From NCBI RefSeq assembly GCF_002975405.1, contig NZ_PCPS01000002.1, positions 744,001 through 808,000 on the forward strand: a DNA stretch of 64,000 nucleotides. The letters run 5' to 3'. Of the stretch, positions 1 through 7,497 are shown one piece after another (position 1 is the first letter of the stretch; each line of letters begins with the position of its first letter). This stretch comes from Arthrobacter sp. MYb229 (GTDB lineage: Bacteria; Actinomycetota; Actinomycetes; Actinomycetales; Micrococcaceae). A program made the translations under genes and the position numbers. Below the pieces are notes generated by a model. It worked only from the letters and a program-made list of their open reading frames with translations. It was not told the origin of the DNA and did no database searches.

Positions 1-9
1 GCTAATCTG

Positions 10-26
10 CATCGGATTTTCAGATG
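10..26. promoter_or_regulatory. Imperfect LysR-type site at window edge
   Basis: CATCGGA, a TTT centre, then TCAGATG: six of seven arm positions pair. It contains a T-N11-A core ending in TTCAG, like the perfect sites at 4026-4050 and 5840-5858. It lies beyond the 3' end of aspA, so it would serve a gene to the left of the window. Nothing else is recognisable in 1-142. Confidence 0.4.
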
Positions 27-142
27 TAGAGTGGCGCTCAAACCAGGATGCCGGTGCGCCGATAGGCGATTCGAATTCCAGCCATCGAAGAATTCGCGGT
101 TAGGCAACCCAAGCTGAGCGGGAACGATGCTTCTGCGCTTTG

Positions 143-1600
143 CTATGCCAGCGGAACGCTCGCCGCGACGCCAGTTAAGTTAGCGGGCGAGAGCAAGGTA
201 TCGAGGAGGCCGGGATCCACCAGGCCGTAGGACAGCACTAATTCCTTGATGCCTTGCCCGCTGGCTAGGGATTCCTTGGCCAGGTTCGCCGCGTTCGCGT
301 AGCCGATATGGGGTGCTATTCCCGTGATGATGCTGACCGATTCGGACATGCGTCGTGCCAGAACTGGTTCGTTGGCCGTAATGCCGTCGACGCATCTGGT
401 GCGCAGGGTATGGCAAGCGGAGGCCAGCCACTGCAACGACTCGAGGAGGCAATCGACCATCACCGGTTCAAAGGCGTTCAGCTGCAACTGGCCGGCTTCT
501 ACTGCCATTGTCACGGTTGCGTCGGCACCCACCACCCGGAAGGCGACCTGGTTCACGACCTCCGGAATCACCGGGTTCACCTTCCCCGGCATGATCGAAG
601 AGCCGGCTTGGACCGCGGGCAGGAAGATTTCATTAAATCCTGTTTGCGGGCCGGAGGAAAGCAGGCGCAAATCATTGCAGATCTTCGACAGCTTGACGGC
701 CGAACGCTTGAGCACGCCCGAGAGCAGCATGAATACTCCGGTGTCGGAGGTCGCTTCAACCAGATCGCGGGCGGATACCAATTCCAGGCCGGTCAGGTTG
801 TTGAGTTCCCGAGTTACCAATGCGCGGTACTCCGGGTGGGCGGTGATTCCGGTGCCGATGGCCGTAGCGCCGAGGTTGATTTCCGATAAATGCGCCGGCA
901 GCTCGGATAACCGGGCCAAGTCTTCGCGCAAGGTTTCGGAAAATGCAGCAAATTCCTGGCCTAAGGTCATCGGGACGGCATCCTGCAGCTGCGTCCTGCC
1001 GATCTTGAGGATCTGGGCAAACTCGAGTCCTTTGGCCGCAAAGGAATCAACCAGGAGCTGGTGTTCGGCGCTGTAGTCTCGCAACGCCGAGAGCAAGGCG
1101 ATCTTCACCGCGGTGGGGTAGGTGTCGTTGGTGCTTTGGCCCATGTTGACGTGGTCAATCGGGTCGAGCTCGTGGTACGCGCCCTTGGCGAATCCCAGAA
1201 TCTCCAGTGCACGGTTGGCGATGACCTCATTGAGGTTCATATTGGTGCTGGTGCCGGCGCCGCCCTGGATGCGGTCAACGGGGAAATGCGCGTCGAAGAG
1301 CCCGTCGCGGACCTCCAACGCGGCTTGGTCGATGGCGGCCGAACGTTGCGGATCGAGCAGCCCCAGGCTGGTGTTGGCCCTGGCCGCTGCACACTTGACT
1401 GCGCCAAAGGCCCAGACCAGTGAGCGCAGGCTGCCCACGGGGCGCCCGCTGATGGGGAAGTTCTCGACGGCTCGGAGGCTGCTGATGCCCCAATAGGCAT
1501 CGGCCGGCACTAGGCGTTCGCCAAGCGAATCACGCTCAAGGCGTGTGGCGGGAACGTGGCGCTCTTCGGCTCCGGCGGCATTGGGTAGAGAGGTATTCAT
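143..1600 (-). CDS. aspA: Aspartate ammonia-lyase (aspartase)
   Basis: Converts L-aspartate to fumarate and ammonia in the cytoplasm. It belongs to the aspartase/fumarase superfamily: the signature loop GSSIMPGKVNP is intact in the C-terminal half, the substrate-site segment GQSTNDTYPT is present, and GRTQLQDAVPMTLGQEF is the aspartase rather than the fumarase version. The chosen ATG at 1600 lies 7 nt after the stop of the upstream amidohydrolase; an in-frame ATG at 1642 would overlap that gene by 35 nt. It is the last gene of a four-gene minus-strand operon, which suggests that aspartate, or something the enzyme can split like it, is an end product of the pathway. Confidence 0.9.
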   Translation of the reverse strand: MNTSLPNAAGAEERHVPATRLERDSLGERLVPADAYWGISSLRAVENFPISGRPVGSLRSLVWAFGAVKCAAARANTSLGLLDPQRSAAIDQAALEVRDGLFDAHFPVDRIQGGAGTSTNMNLNEVIANRALEILGFAKGAYHELDPIDHVNMGQSTNDTYPTAVKIALLSALRDYSAEHQLLVDSFAAKGLEFAQILKIGRTQLQDAVPMTLGQEFAAFSETLREDLARLSELPAHLSEINLGATAIGTGITAHPEYRALVTRELNNLTGLELVSARDLVEATSDTGVFMLLSGVLKRSAVKLSKICNDLRLLSSGPQTGFNEIFLPAVQAGSSIMPGKVNPVIPEVVNQVAFRVVGADATVTMAVEAGQLQLNAFEPVMVDCLLESLQWLASACHTLRTRCVDGITANEPVLARRMSESVSIITGIAPHIGYANAANLAKESLASGQGIKELVLSYGLVDPGLLDTLLSPANLTGVAASVPLA

Positions 1601-1607
1601 GATCGGT

Positions 1608-2792
1608 TCACTCGTTTCCTGCGTTTCGGGGTATCCCGACAAAATCCAGTGCCGTCAGCGCCAAAGCGATGGCACCGTCGTGGATGGCAAGGTTGGCCGC
1701 GCCGCCAATGCAATGTGCGGCAAATTCGGGTTGGTGATTGGCCGCAGGGAAGCAGCCCAACCCGATGTAGGGGTGGATCGCAGGGACTATTTGGGAGACG
1801 TTGCCCATGTCGGTTGAGGCGCGGTTCATGGTGGCTTGTTCTGGCGGGGCGTCGAAGGTTCGGCCCAGTGCCTGGGCATGGGCCGTATAGATATCCAGGG
1901 CCCGCTGCTCTGTGCGGAACTCCGAGTAGGGTTCGGACTCCGGGGTGATCTCCAGTTGGGCTCCGGTTGCCAAGGCCCCTGCTTCGAAGCACTTGTTCAC
2001 GCGCTCGTGCAGCGGTTCCAGTTCGGCCAGTGTTTCGGCGCGGACGTACCAGCGGCCCCGGGTGGTTTCCGGAATCGCGTTGGGCGCTTCCCCGCCCCGG
2101 GTCTGCACTCCATGGACGCGGGTTTCCTGGGGCAGCTGCTGGCGCAGCAGCCCCAGAGCCACCTGGGCGATGACAAAGGCATCGTTGGCATTGATTCCTT
2201 GGTCTGGATACGCCGCGGCATGGGCAGATTTCCCGCGGTACTCCACCTGCTGGTGGGCGACGGCGAAGGGATTCGCCACCGCGGAGTCAACGGGGCTGGG
2301 GTGGACCATCATCGCCAAGTCGAGGCCTTGGAACGCGCCCTTCTTGAGCATTTCGATTTTTCCGCCGCCGCCTTCTTCCGCCGGGGTTCCGTACAGCTCG
2401 ATGCACAGGTCGTACTCGTCGGCGAATCCAGCCAAGGCGCAGGCTGCGCCCACCGAAGCAGCGCTGATGATGTTGTGCCCACAGGCGTGGCCCAGCCCGG
2501 GCAGCGCGTCATATTCGGCCATCAGTCCGATACGGCGGCTTCCGGTGCCGAAACTGGCGCGCAGGGCTGTGGGAAAACCCAGGTATCCACCTTCGATGAT
2601 GAATCCGCGCTCCGCCAAGAATTCTGCGGTCCAGCCCGCGGCGCGGTGCTCTTCCCAACCGAGCTCCGGATTCGCATGAATCCTCTCGGAGTAGGCGACC
2701 AGCGCTGGCTGTTCCCGGCGGACGGCATCCATCACGCGTTCCCGATTGGTGGCGAGGCCTGCCGTCAAGGGCGATGGTGGATTATCGATCAT
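1608..2792 (-). CDS. M20D-family amidohydrolase/peptidase
   Basis: A zinc or manganese-dependent hydrolase of the M20D group (AbgB, hippurate and N-acyl-amino-acid hydrolases), about 394 residues. The metal-binding segment MAEYDALPGLGHACGHN and the downstream acidic run PAEEGGGGK are intact, and a dimerisation domain lies in the middle. The start at 2792 has GGAG nine bases upstream; an in-frame ATG at 2805-2807 is also possible. It follows a DUF1028 protein, overlapping its 3' end, and precedes aspartase. A plausible role is releasing an amino acid from an amide conjugate. The substrate cannot be read from sequence. Confidence 0.85.
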   Translation of the reverse strand: MIDNPPSPLTAGLATNRERVMDAVRREQPALVAYSERIHANPELGWEEHRAAGWTAEFLAERGFIIEGGYLGFPTALRASFGTGSRRIGLMAEYDALPGLGHACGHNIISAASVGAACALAGFADEYDLCIELYGTPAEEGGGGKIEMLKKGAFQGLDLAMMVHPSPVDSAVANPFAVAHQQVEYRGKSAHAAAYPDQGINANDAFVIAQVALGLLRQQLPQETRVHGVQTRGGEAPNAIPETTRGRWYVRAETLAELEPLHERVNKCFEAGALATGAQLEITPESEPYSEFRTEQRALDIYTAHAQALGRTFDAPPEQATMNRASTDMGNVSQIVPAIHPYIGLGCFPAANHQPEFAAHCIGGAANLAIHDGAIALALTALDFVGIPRNAGNE

Positions 2793-3453
2793 CGCCGGGC
2801 ACTCCATAACCCTCGGAGACCAGTGGATCCAAGCCGCGAGTCACGTAGGCATCTCGCTGCGGCATCCAGATTTCCAGCAGCTTGCCCAATTCGGCAATCG
2901 GGCGCTCGTGCCAATCCACGCGCAGATCGGTATCCCGCCACCCATGCCCAGAGACCACCGACATGCCTGCGGAATAGACCGGCCCGGCTTCGCCGCCCGC
3001 GGCGATGGCAGCCTGGAGGCCCGCCAGCAGCTGCTCTTCAAGTTCGCCATCGGCCGCTTCGAATGCGTCGCAGGCTGCCTGCAGAACTCCCGGGTCGGCC
3101 AGCATGTTGCCGGCCGCTACGCAGGAAGCTCCCTTGCCCTGTCCGTAGACGCCCAGCGTCCGGGATCCGTTGAAGACCGCGGAACCGCCCTGGGAGTCCA
3201 GGACGACGAGCTGTCGGAAGTCGATGTTTTCGGCCGAGTCGGCCACGGCGTCCAATGCCTGTTGGGCGCTGTCTCCCGCTTCGAGACGGTCAAGCAGGGC
3301 CGGCCCCAGCCGGGGGTCGGTGATGTTCTGCGAGCTGACTGCCCCGACCCCGTCGCGCAGATGGATGCATCTGGCCGCAACGGCAGGAGACGAGGAGCAA
3401 ACTGCCATGCCGAAGCGGCCATTGCCGTCGGTGCCTGCAATGCTGAAAGTCAT
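2782..3453 (-). CDS. DUF1028 family protein, putative Ntn-hydrolase
   Basis: A 223-residue protein starting MTFSIAGTDGNGRFGMAVCS, the conserved N-terminal block of DUF1028, a family assigned to the Ntn-hydrolase superfamily with poorly known substrates. The ASCVAAGNML segment also matches the family. The ATG at 3453 lies 5 nt after the ridA-like stop; the open frame runs further upstream but only through ridA in another frame. Family members often sit beside RidA-like proteins and M20 peptidases, as here, so an amide or imide hydrolase in the same pathway is a fair inference. Confidence 0.75.
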   Translation of the reverse strand: MTFSIAGTDGNGRFGMAVCSSSPAVAARCIHLRDGVGAVSSQNITDPRLGPALLDRLEAGDSAQQALDAVADSAENIDFRQLVVLDSQGGSAVFNGSRTLGVYGQGKGASCVAAGNMLADPGVLQAACDAFEAADGELEEQLLAGLQAAIAAGGEAGPVYSAGMSVVSGHGWRDTDLRVDWHERPIAELGKLLEIWMPQRDAYVTRGLDPLVSEGYGVPGDDR

Positions 3454-3458
3454 TTTCT

Positions 3459-3872
3459 CTATTCCCCCGAAAGCACTGCGGTGGCATCGATTTCGACAAG
3501 CCACTCGGGGCGGGCCAGCGCCGAGACTACCAAGCCGGTGGATACGGGGAAGACGCCCTTGAGCCAACGGCCCATGGTCCGGTATACGGTTTCGCGGTAA
3601 CGTGGGTCAATCAGGTAGACGGTCACCTTGACGATGTCCTCAAGTGATCCTCCGGCTTCCTCCAGCAGCATCTTGATATTGGCCATGGCCTTGTCGGTCT
3701 GTGCTTCCACATCGCCGAGGCCCACCGATTCGCGGGTGTCCAGATCCTGGCCGATCTGACCACGGAGGTATACGACGCCGCCGGCAACAACGGCCTGGCA
3801 CAGGTCGTTGTCCAAGTTCTGTTCGGGGTATGTCTCTTTGGTATTGAAGGTGCGGATACGAGTGTGCTTCAT
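3459..3872 (-). CDS. RidA/YjgF-family protein
   Basis: A 137-residue Rid-family protein with the typical core: VAGGVVYLRGQIG, QTDKAMANIKMLLEEAGG, DIVKVTVYL and a C-terminal ALARPEWLVEIDATAV. RidA proper hydrolyses reactive 2-aminoacrylate and other imines or enamines. Here the C-terminal arginine is one place out of register with the RidA catalytic Arg and one residue is missing before the conserved Glu, as in several Rid subfamilies, so deaminase activity is not certain. It is the first gene of the operon. Its start is preceded by AGAGGAAAAGG, and a LysR-type promoter lies about 100 bases upstream. Confidence 0.85.
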   Translation of the reverse strand: MKHTRIRTFNTKETYPEQNLDNDLCQAVVAGGVVYLRGQIGQDLDTRESVGLGDVEAQTDKAMANIKMLLEEAGGSLEDIVKVTVYLIDPRYRETVYRTMGRWLKGVFPVSTGLVVSALARPEWLVEIDATAVLSGE

Positions 3873-3972
3873 TGTTTTACAACCTTTTCCTCTGACGGGT
3901 GGATGTCGGAATGCGCGCTTGGTTAGGGGCCATTCGTTGCCTCGGCACCCGCGCCAGTTGGCACGCGTGCTT

Positions 3973-4050
3973 TGACTCCAGCATTCACCGCGCCATCAAA
4001 TCTGTCTAACAGTTTTTTTCGAGAAACTAAATCTGATATTCAGATTTAGT
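3973..4050 (-). promoter_or_regulatory. LysR-type promoter/operator of the ridA-aspA operon (module copy A)
   Basis: At 4026-4050 there is a perfect inverted repeat with 11-bp arms and a TAT centre, holding CTGATATTCAG in T-N11-A context. A second CTG-N5-CAG site, CTGTCTAACAG, is at 4002-4012, centre to centre 31 bp away. Read leftward, this second site overlaps a -35 of TTAGAC (4004-4009), followed after 18 bases by AATGCT (3980-3985) as -10. That is the classical LysR layout of a recognition site plus an activation site at the -35. The rest of 3873-4175 holds no gene. Confidence 0.65.
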
Positions 4051-4175
4051 GGAATTTGCTGGTTGGCTGCCACGCCTACGCGGATGGGGGCGCAGCCGGT
4101 TTCCGTTTTTCGATGTTGGCGGGCTGCAAGGACTGCCGGCGCGGTTGCCGTAGCCTGCGCGGCATTAAGCGTGGG

Positions 4176-5552
4176 CTAGTTCCTTTGAGGGGTTCTCGCG
4201 GGATCCTTCGCTTGCTCCGCGACGGTGAATCCGCGCTTGGCCGCATCTTCTCGATCCAGCGTCATCAAGTCGATGCCCTTGGTTTCTTTCATGGTCAGCA
4301 AGGTCGCCAGGCCGAGGATGCCGATGGCGATCATGTAGAAGGCCGGTGCCATGATATTTCCGGTTTCTGCGATGAGCCAGGTCAAGATCAGCGGGACGGT
4401 GCCGACGAAGATGGCTGCGGTGACGCTGTAGGCAATGGAAAGGCCGGATTGCCGGGTGCGCGTTGGAAAAATCTCCGCGACGGTCACTGCATGGACGCCA
4501 AGGACAATGGCCAAGATGACGCCCAGTCCAATGGTGCTCACCGTACCGGCCCACGCGGTGTCCAGCTGCATGATCGAAAAGAGCGGGTAGGAGCAAACGA
4601 TCATCAGCACCGCAGAGCCAACCATCAGTGGTTTGCGTCCAATCCGGTCGGACCAGGCGCCGAATAACGGCACAAGGACCAAGGCGGTCACAGAGGCGAC
4701 GGTCGAGAGCAATGCGGCCGACTCAATGCTCATGCCAATGAATTCTTCCTGGTAGGTCAGCAGGTAGACCAAGACGATGTAGAAGGCGACGTTCATCATG
4801 ATCTCGATGCCGCTGGTCTGCAGCAACTGTTTCCAGTTGTTCCGGAACACCTCCTTGAGCGGGCTTTGGGCGACTTCATCCAACTTCTCCAAGGCCTTGA
4901 ACTCTGGAGTGTCCTCTACCTTCGCCCGGATATAGAAGCCAATGATGCCCAAGGGAGCGGTCAGGATGAACGGAATGCGCCAACCCCAATCCTGCACTGC
5001 ATCGGGACCCAAGACGTTATTCATCAGCAGAACCATCAGCGAAGCGCCGAGGAAACCCAATAGGCTGCCGACCTCCAGCCAGCTGACGCCGAAACCGCGA
5101 TGCCTAGCCGGGGAGGCTTCCGCCAGGAACGCCGCGGCGCTGCCGAACTCGCCGCCTGCGGCCAAGCCCTGGACCATCCGGGCGGCGACCAGCAGGATTG
5201 GCGCCCAGATGCCGATCGTGTTGTAGCCCGGGAGCAACCCGACGACGAGGGTAGCGACGGACATGGAGATGATGACCATGGACAATGTGCGCTTGCGGCC
5301 GAACTTGTCGCCGATATAGCCGAAGAGCAGCGCACCCAAGGGGCGGACTCCGAACGAGACGGCAAAAACGGCAAAGACGGCCAGCAAGCCTGCGGTCTTG
5401 TCCTGTGCGGGGAAGAAGACTACGGCAATGGTGGAAGCCATGTAGGCATAGATGGCCCAGTCGAACCAGTGGACAAGCACGCCGATGGAGCCGGCGGCCA
5501 CTGATTTGCGCAGGCTCTTCTGTTCGATCGCAGGAGACGGTGGGATGCTCAT
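4176..5552 (-). CDS. MFS transporter, metabolite:H+ symporter (MHS) family
   Basis: A 458-residue 12-TM proton symporter of the ProP/ShiA type for small carboxylates or zwitterions. The loop between TM2 and TM3 reads GYIGDKFGRKR, and the MHS-type block RMVQGLAAGGEFG is present. ATG at 5552 has GAAGGGA just upstream; the open frame extends to 5660 but that extension runs through a palindromic control site. It has its own copy of the LysR promoter module. It is likely the importer for the substrate handled by the ridA-DUF1028-M20-aspA operon; substrate unknown. Confidence 0.85.
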   Translation of the reverse strand: MSIPPSPAIEQKSLRKSVAAGSIGVLVHWFDWAIYAYMASTIAVVFFPAQDKTAGLLAVFAVFAVSFGVRPLGALLFGYIGDKFGRKRTLSMVIISMSVATLVVGLLPGYNTIGIWAPILLVAARMVQGLAAGGEFGSAAAFLAEASPARHRGFGVSWLEVGSLLGFLGASLMVLLMNNVLGPDAVQDWGWRIPFILTAPLGIIGFYIRAKVEDTPEFKALEKLDEVAQSPLKEVFRNNWKQLLQTSGIEIMMNVAFYIVLVYLLTYQEEFIGMSIESAALLSTVASVTALVLVPLFGAWSDRIGRKPLMVGSAVLMIVCSYPLFSIMQLDTAWAGTVSTIGLGVILAIVLGVHAVTVAEIFPTRTRQSGLSIAYSVTAAIFVGTVPLILTWLIAETGNIMAPAFYMIAIGILGLATLLTMKETKGIDLMTLDREDAAKRGFTVAEQAKDPARTPQRN

Positions 5553-5637
5553 GGTGGTCCCTTCGGTGAAGATGAACGCGGGGTCGAAGCTGGCATGGCG
5601 GCGGCCCGCTGATGGTCGAATGCTTGGTTCGTCTAAA

Positions 5638-5660
5638 ATGCAGCTGAATTTCAGCTGCAT
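5638..5660. promoter_or_regulatory. Perfect LysR-type palindrome in the MFS leader
   Basis: ATGCAGCTGA, an ATT centre, then the exact reverse complement. The core CTGAATTTCAG matches the CTGATATTCAG cores at 4033 and 5844. It sits between the predicted MFS promoter (about 5784) and the MFS start (5552), so it would act as a downstream repression site or form a leader hairpin. Confidence 0.5.
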
Positions 5661-5783
5661 CGATCCGCGGCTCCGGTGCAGTCCCCGCAGCGGAGGCGAG
5701 CGTCGTGCCTTGTGGTTGACGTGCAGGAGGCTCAGGTCGAGTGAGTTGCGCCCAAGCGTGAAGTCCGCTGTCCGGCGGGCAGC

Positions 5784-5858
5784 TGACTAAAGTATTCACG
5801 GCGCCATGAAACCTGTCTAACAGTTTTTTCAGAGGGCTGGCATCTGATATTCAGATGC
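5784..5858 (-). promoter_or_regulatory. LysR-type promoter/operator between MFS and lysR genes (module copy B)
   Basis: The perfect 8-3-8 palindrome at 5840-5858 holds CTGATATTCAG. A second site, CTGTCTAACAG, lies at 5813-5823, centres 31 bp apart exactly as in copy A. Leftward -35 TTAGAC (5815-5820), 18-base spacer, -10 AATACT (5791-5796). The flanks (TATTCACGGCGCCATGAAACC) also resemble copy A. The right-hand palindrome abuts the lysR start region and so could serve autoregulation. Confidence 0.65.
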
Positions 5859-5865
5859 AGTGCTC

Positions 5866-5871
5866 TATGCT
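5866..5871 (+). promoter_or_regulatory. Candidate -10 of lysR; possible leaderless start
   Basis: TATGCT ends seven bases before the lysR ATG at 5878 and no spaced Shine-Dalgarno sequence is present, so the transcript may begin at the start codon. The palindrome at 5840-5858 would cover the upstream promoter half. Confidence 0.3.
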
Positions 5872-5877
5872 GTAGGG

Positions 5878-6804
5878 ATGGATGTCACTCTCACTCAAAT
5901 GAGGTATTTCGCCGAGGCGGCGGCCCGGCTGTCAATGACTGGCGCCGCCGAGCGGCTAAACGTCGCGCAGTCTGCGGTCTCCAGTGCCGTTGCCCAGCTC
6001 GAACGCCAAATCGGTTCGCAGTTCTTCATCCGCCAACGCTCCAAAGGGCTGGTGCTCACTCCCGCGGGTGAGTCATTCCTCAGGGACGCGCGAGCCGTCC
6101 TGGCCCATGTCGAAGAGACCGTGGAGCACGCCCGCGGTGAACAGACGGCGCTCGCCGGACGAGTGCGCCTCGCCTGCTTCAGCACCTTGGCGCCATTCCT
6201 GCTTCCCGGTGTGCTCGGCAGGTTGCATGCAGAGCATCCGGATCTTGAACTGGAAGTGGTGGAGGCCGATGCGGCGGGCTGCTCGGCGGCATTGCTGAAC
6301 GGCCAAGTTGACCTGGCGCTGTGCTATGACCTGGGGCTGCCAGAGGAGGTGGCCGCCACCTCGGTGCATGCGGCCCGCCCCTACCTGGCGTTGCCTCCGG
6401 AGCACCGTTTCGCGCAGCGCAAGGAAGTGGAGCTCAAGGAACTGCGCGATGAACCGTTCGTTTTGCTGGATCTGCCGCATACGCGGGAGCTGATGCTTTC
6501 CATCCTTGCCGCGGCGGGCCTGGAGCCGAATGTACGGTTCCGCTCTGGCAGCTATGAGACGGTGCGCACCTTTGTTGCCAACGGCCATGGGTATTCCATC
6601 TTGCATCAGCGCCCGCGCCATGACTTCACCTACGACGGCGGACGGGTGATACCGGTTGCGCTCAAGGGAAAGGTGCCGGAGTTGCAGACCGTCATTGCCC
6701 GATTGCGGATTCAGCGCCCGACGGCAAGAACGCGGGCGGTGGCGCAGGCGGTGCGGCAGCAGATCGCCGGGCTTCTGGCAGAATCCCCGGAGGGGTCCAG
6801 CTAG
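5878..6804 (+). CDS. LysR-family transcriptional regulator
   Basis: A 308-residue LysR regulator. The N-terminal winged HTH spans about residues 3-62 (MRYFAEAAARLSMTGAAERL, then a recognition helix with QSAVSSAVAQLE) and is followed by a periplasmic-binding-like effector domain. The ATG at 5878 gives the usual LysR length; an in-frame ATG at 5860 would sit next to the operator. It is divergent from the MFS importer. The two CTG-N5-CAG modules in front of the ridA operon and the importer make this the obvious local regulator; the effector is unknown. Confidence 0.85.
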   Translation: MDVTLTQMRYFAEAAARLSMTGAAERLNVAQSAVSSAVAQLERQIGSQFFIRQRSKGLVLTPAGESFLRDARAVLAHVEETVEHARGEQTALAGRVRLACFSTLAPFLLPGVLGRLHAEHPDLELEVVEADAAGCSAALLNGQVDLALCYDLGLPEEVAATSVHAARPYLALPPEHRFAQRKEVELKELRDEPFVLLDLPHTRELMLSILAAAGLEPNVRFRSGSYETVRTFVANGHGYSILHQRPRHDFTYDGGRVIPVALKGKVPELQTVIARLRIQRPTARTRAVAQAVRQQIAGLLAESPEGSS

Positions 6805-6812
6805 TTCTTCGC

Positions 6813-7403
6813 CTAGGAGATCCGCTCCAGCATGAAGTCGATCAGCCGGCGCTGGCGAGAGCCGCTCACGGTTTCTGGATCGAGCATCGCGGTGATGTGC
6901 AATCCCATCATCGTGTTCAACAGCTCGTGGGCAACCAGGTCGGGATCCCCGAAGGCCGCCTCCGGCCTGTCAGTTATTTCTTCTGCGAGGCAGGACATGA
7001 TGGCCGCATGCCATTGGGTAAGCGCATCTCGGCCCACCCTGCGTAATTCGGGGTCGCTCTGTGCCCGTTGCCAGAAGGATACGGCCACCCTGGCCTCCAC
7101 CGTGGTCAGGTCCTCGGCCGGGATGATCTCGAAGCACAGCGCGCGCAGGGCGTGCCGGCCCCGCTTGGCCTTCGTCGACAACGCAATGCGCTCATTGGTT
7201 CGTTGGCAGATGAGTTCATAGGCCGCTAGGAGCAGCGCGTTTTTATTGGGAAAGTAGTGCGCCAGGATCCCGGGGGCCGCGTATCCGCATTCGCGGGCGA
7301 TGTCACGCATGCTGGCGTTCTCGATGCCCTGCTCGGCAATGATTCTCCACGTAGTCTCGATGATGACTTTACGGCGTTCGGTGTGGTCAACTAACCGGGG
7401 CAT
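6813..7403 (-). CDS. TetR-family regulator, BetI-like
   Basis: 196 residues with an N-terminal TetR HTH (about residues 10-56: IIAEQGIENASMRDIAREC then HYFPNKNALL) and a BetI/TetR_C_6-type ligand domain. AAGGAG stands eight bases before the ATG. It lies downstream of the copper amine oxidase on the same strand, separated by a strong hairpin (7429-7459). The 19-bp palindrome at 9471-9489 in the divergent amine oxidase promoter region is a plausible operator, which would make it a regulator of amine oxidation. Confidence 0.85.
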   Translation of the reverse strand: MPRLVDHTERRKVIIETTWRIIAEQGIENASMRDIARECGYAAPGILAHYFPNKNALLLAAYELICQRTNERIALSTKAKRGRHALRALCFEIIPAEDLTTVEARVAVSFWQRAQSDPELRRVGRDALTQWHAAIMSCLAEEITDRPEAAFGDPDLVAHELLNTMMGLHITAMLDPETVSGSRQRRLIDFMLERIS

Positions 7404-7428
7404 GGAGTTACTCCTTGAAAGATGAGGG

Positions 7429-7459
7429 GCTGGTGGAGGCCCTGAGCGTCTCCACCAGC
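7429..7459 (-). terminator. Hairpin between amine oxidase and tetR
   Basis: A perfect 10-bp stem (GCTGGTGGAG with its complement) and an 11-nt loop. On the minus strand it is followed by CCCCTCATCTTTC, so it could terminate or attenuate transcription from the oxidase into tetR. Confidence 0.5.
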
Positions 7460-7497
7460 CGTCACTGTACCATCGCCGAAGGCGAGCGCTATGGCAA

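Noticed and set aside
1836-3173. 445-codon plus-strand open frame
   Set aside because: Antisense shadow of the M20D and DUF1028 genes. Low-complexity Gly/Arg/Gln-rich translation with no domain; the minus-strand proteins are recognisable families.
4002-4019. CTGTCTAACAG followed by seven T's as a terminator
   Set aside because: A 4-bp stem is too weak, no gene ends nearby on that strand, and the same element with conserved spacing recurs at 5813 as part of a promoter module.
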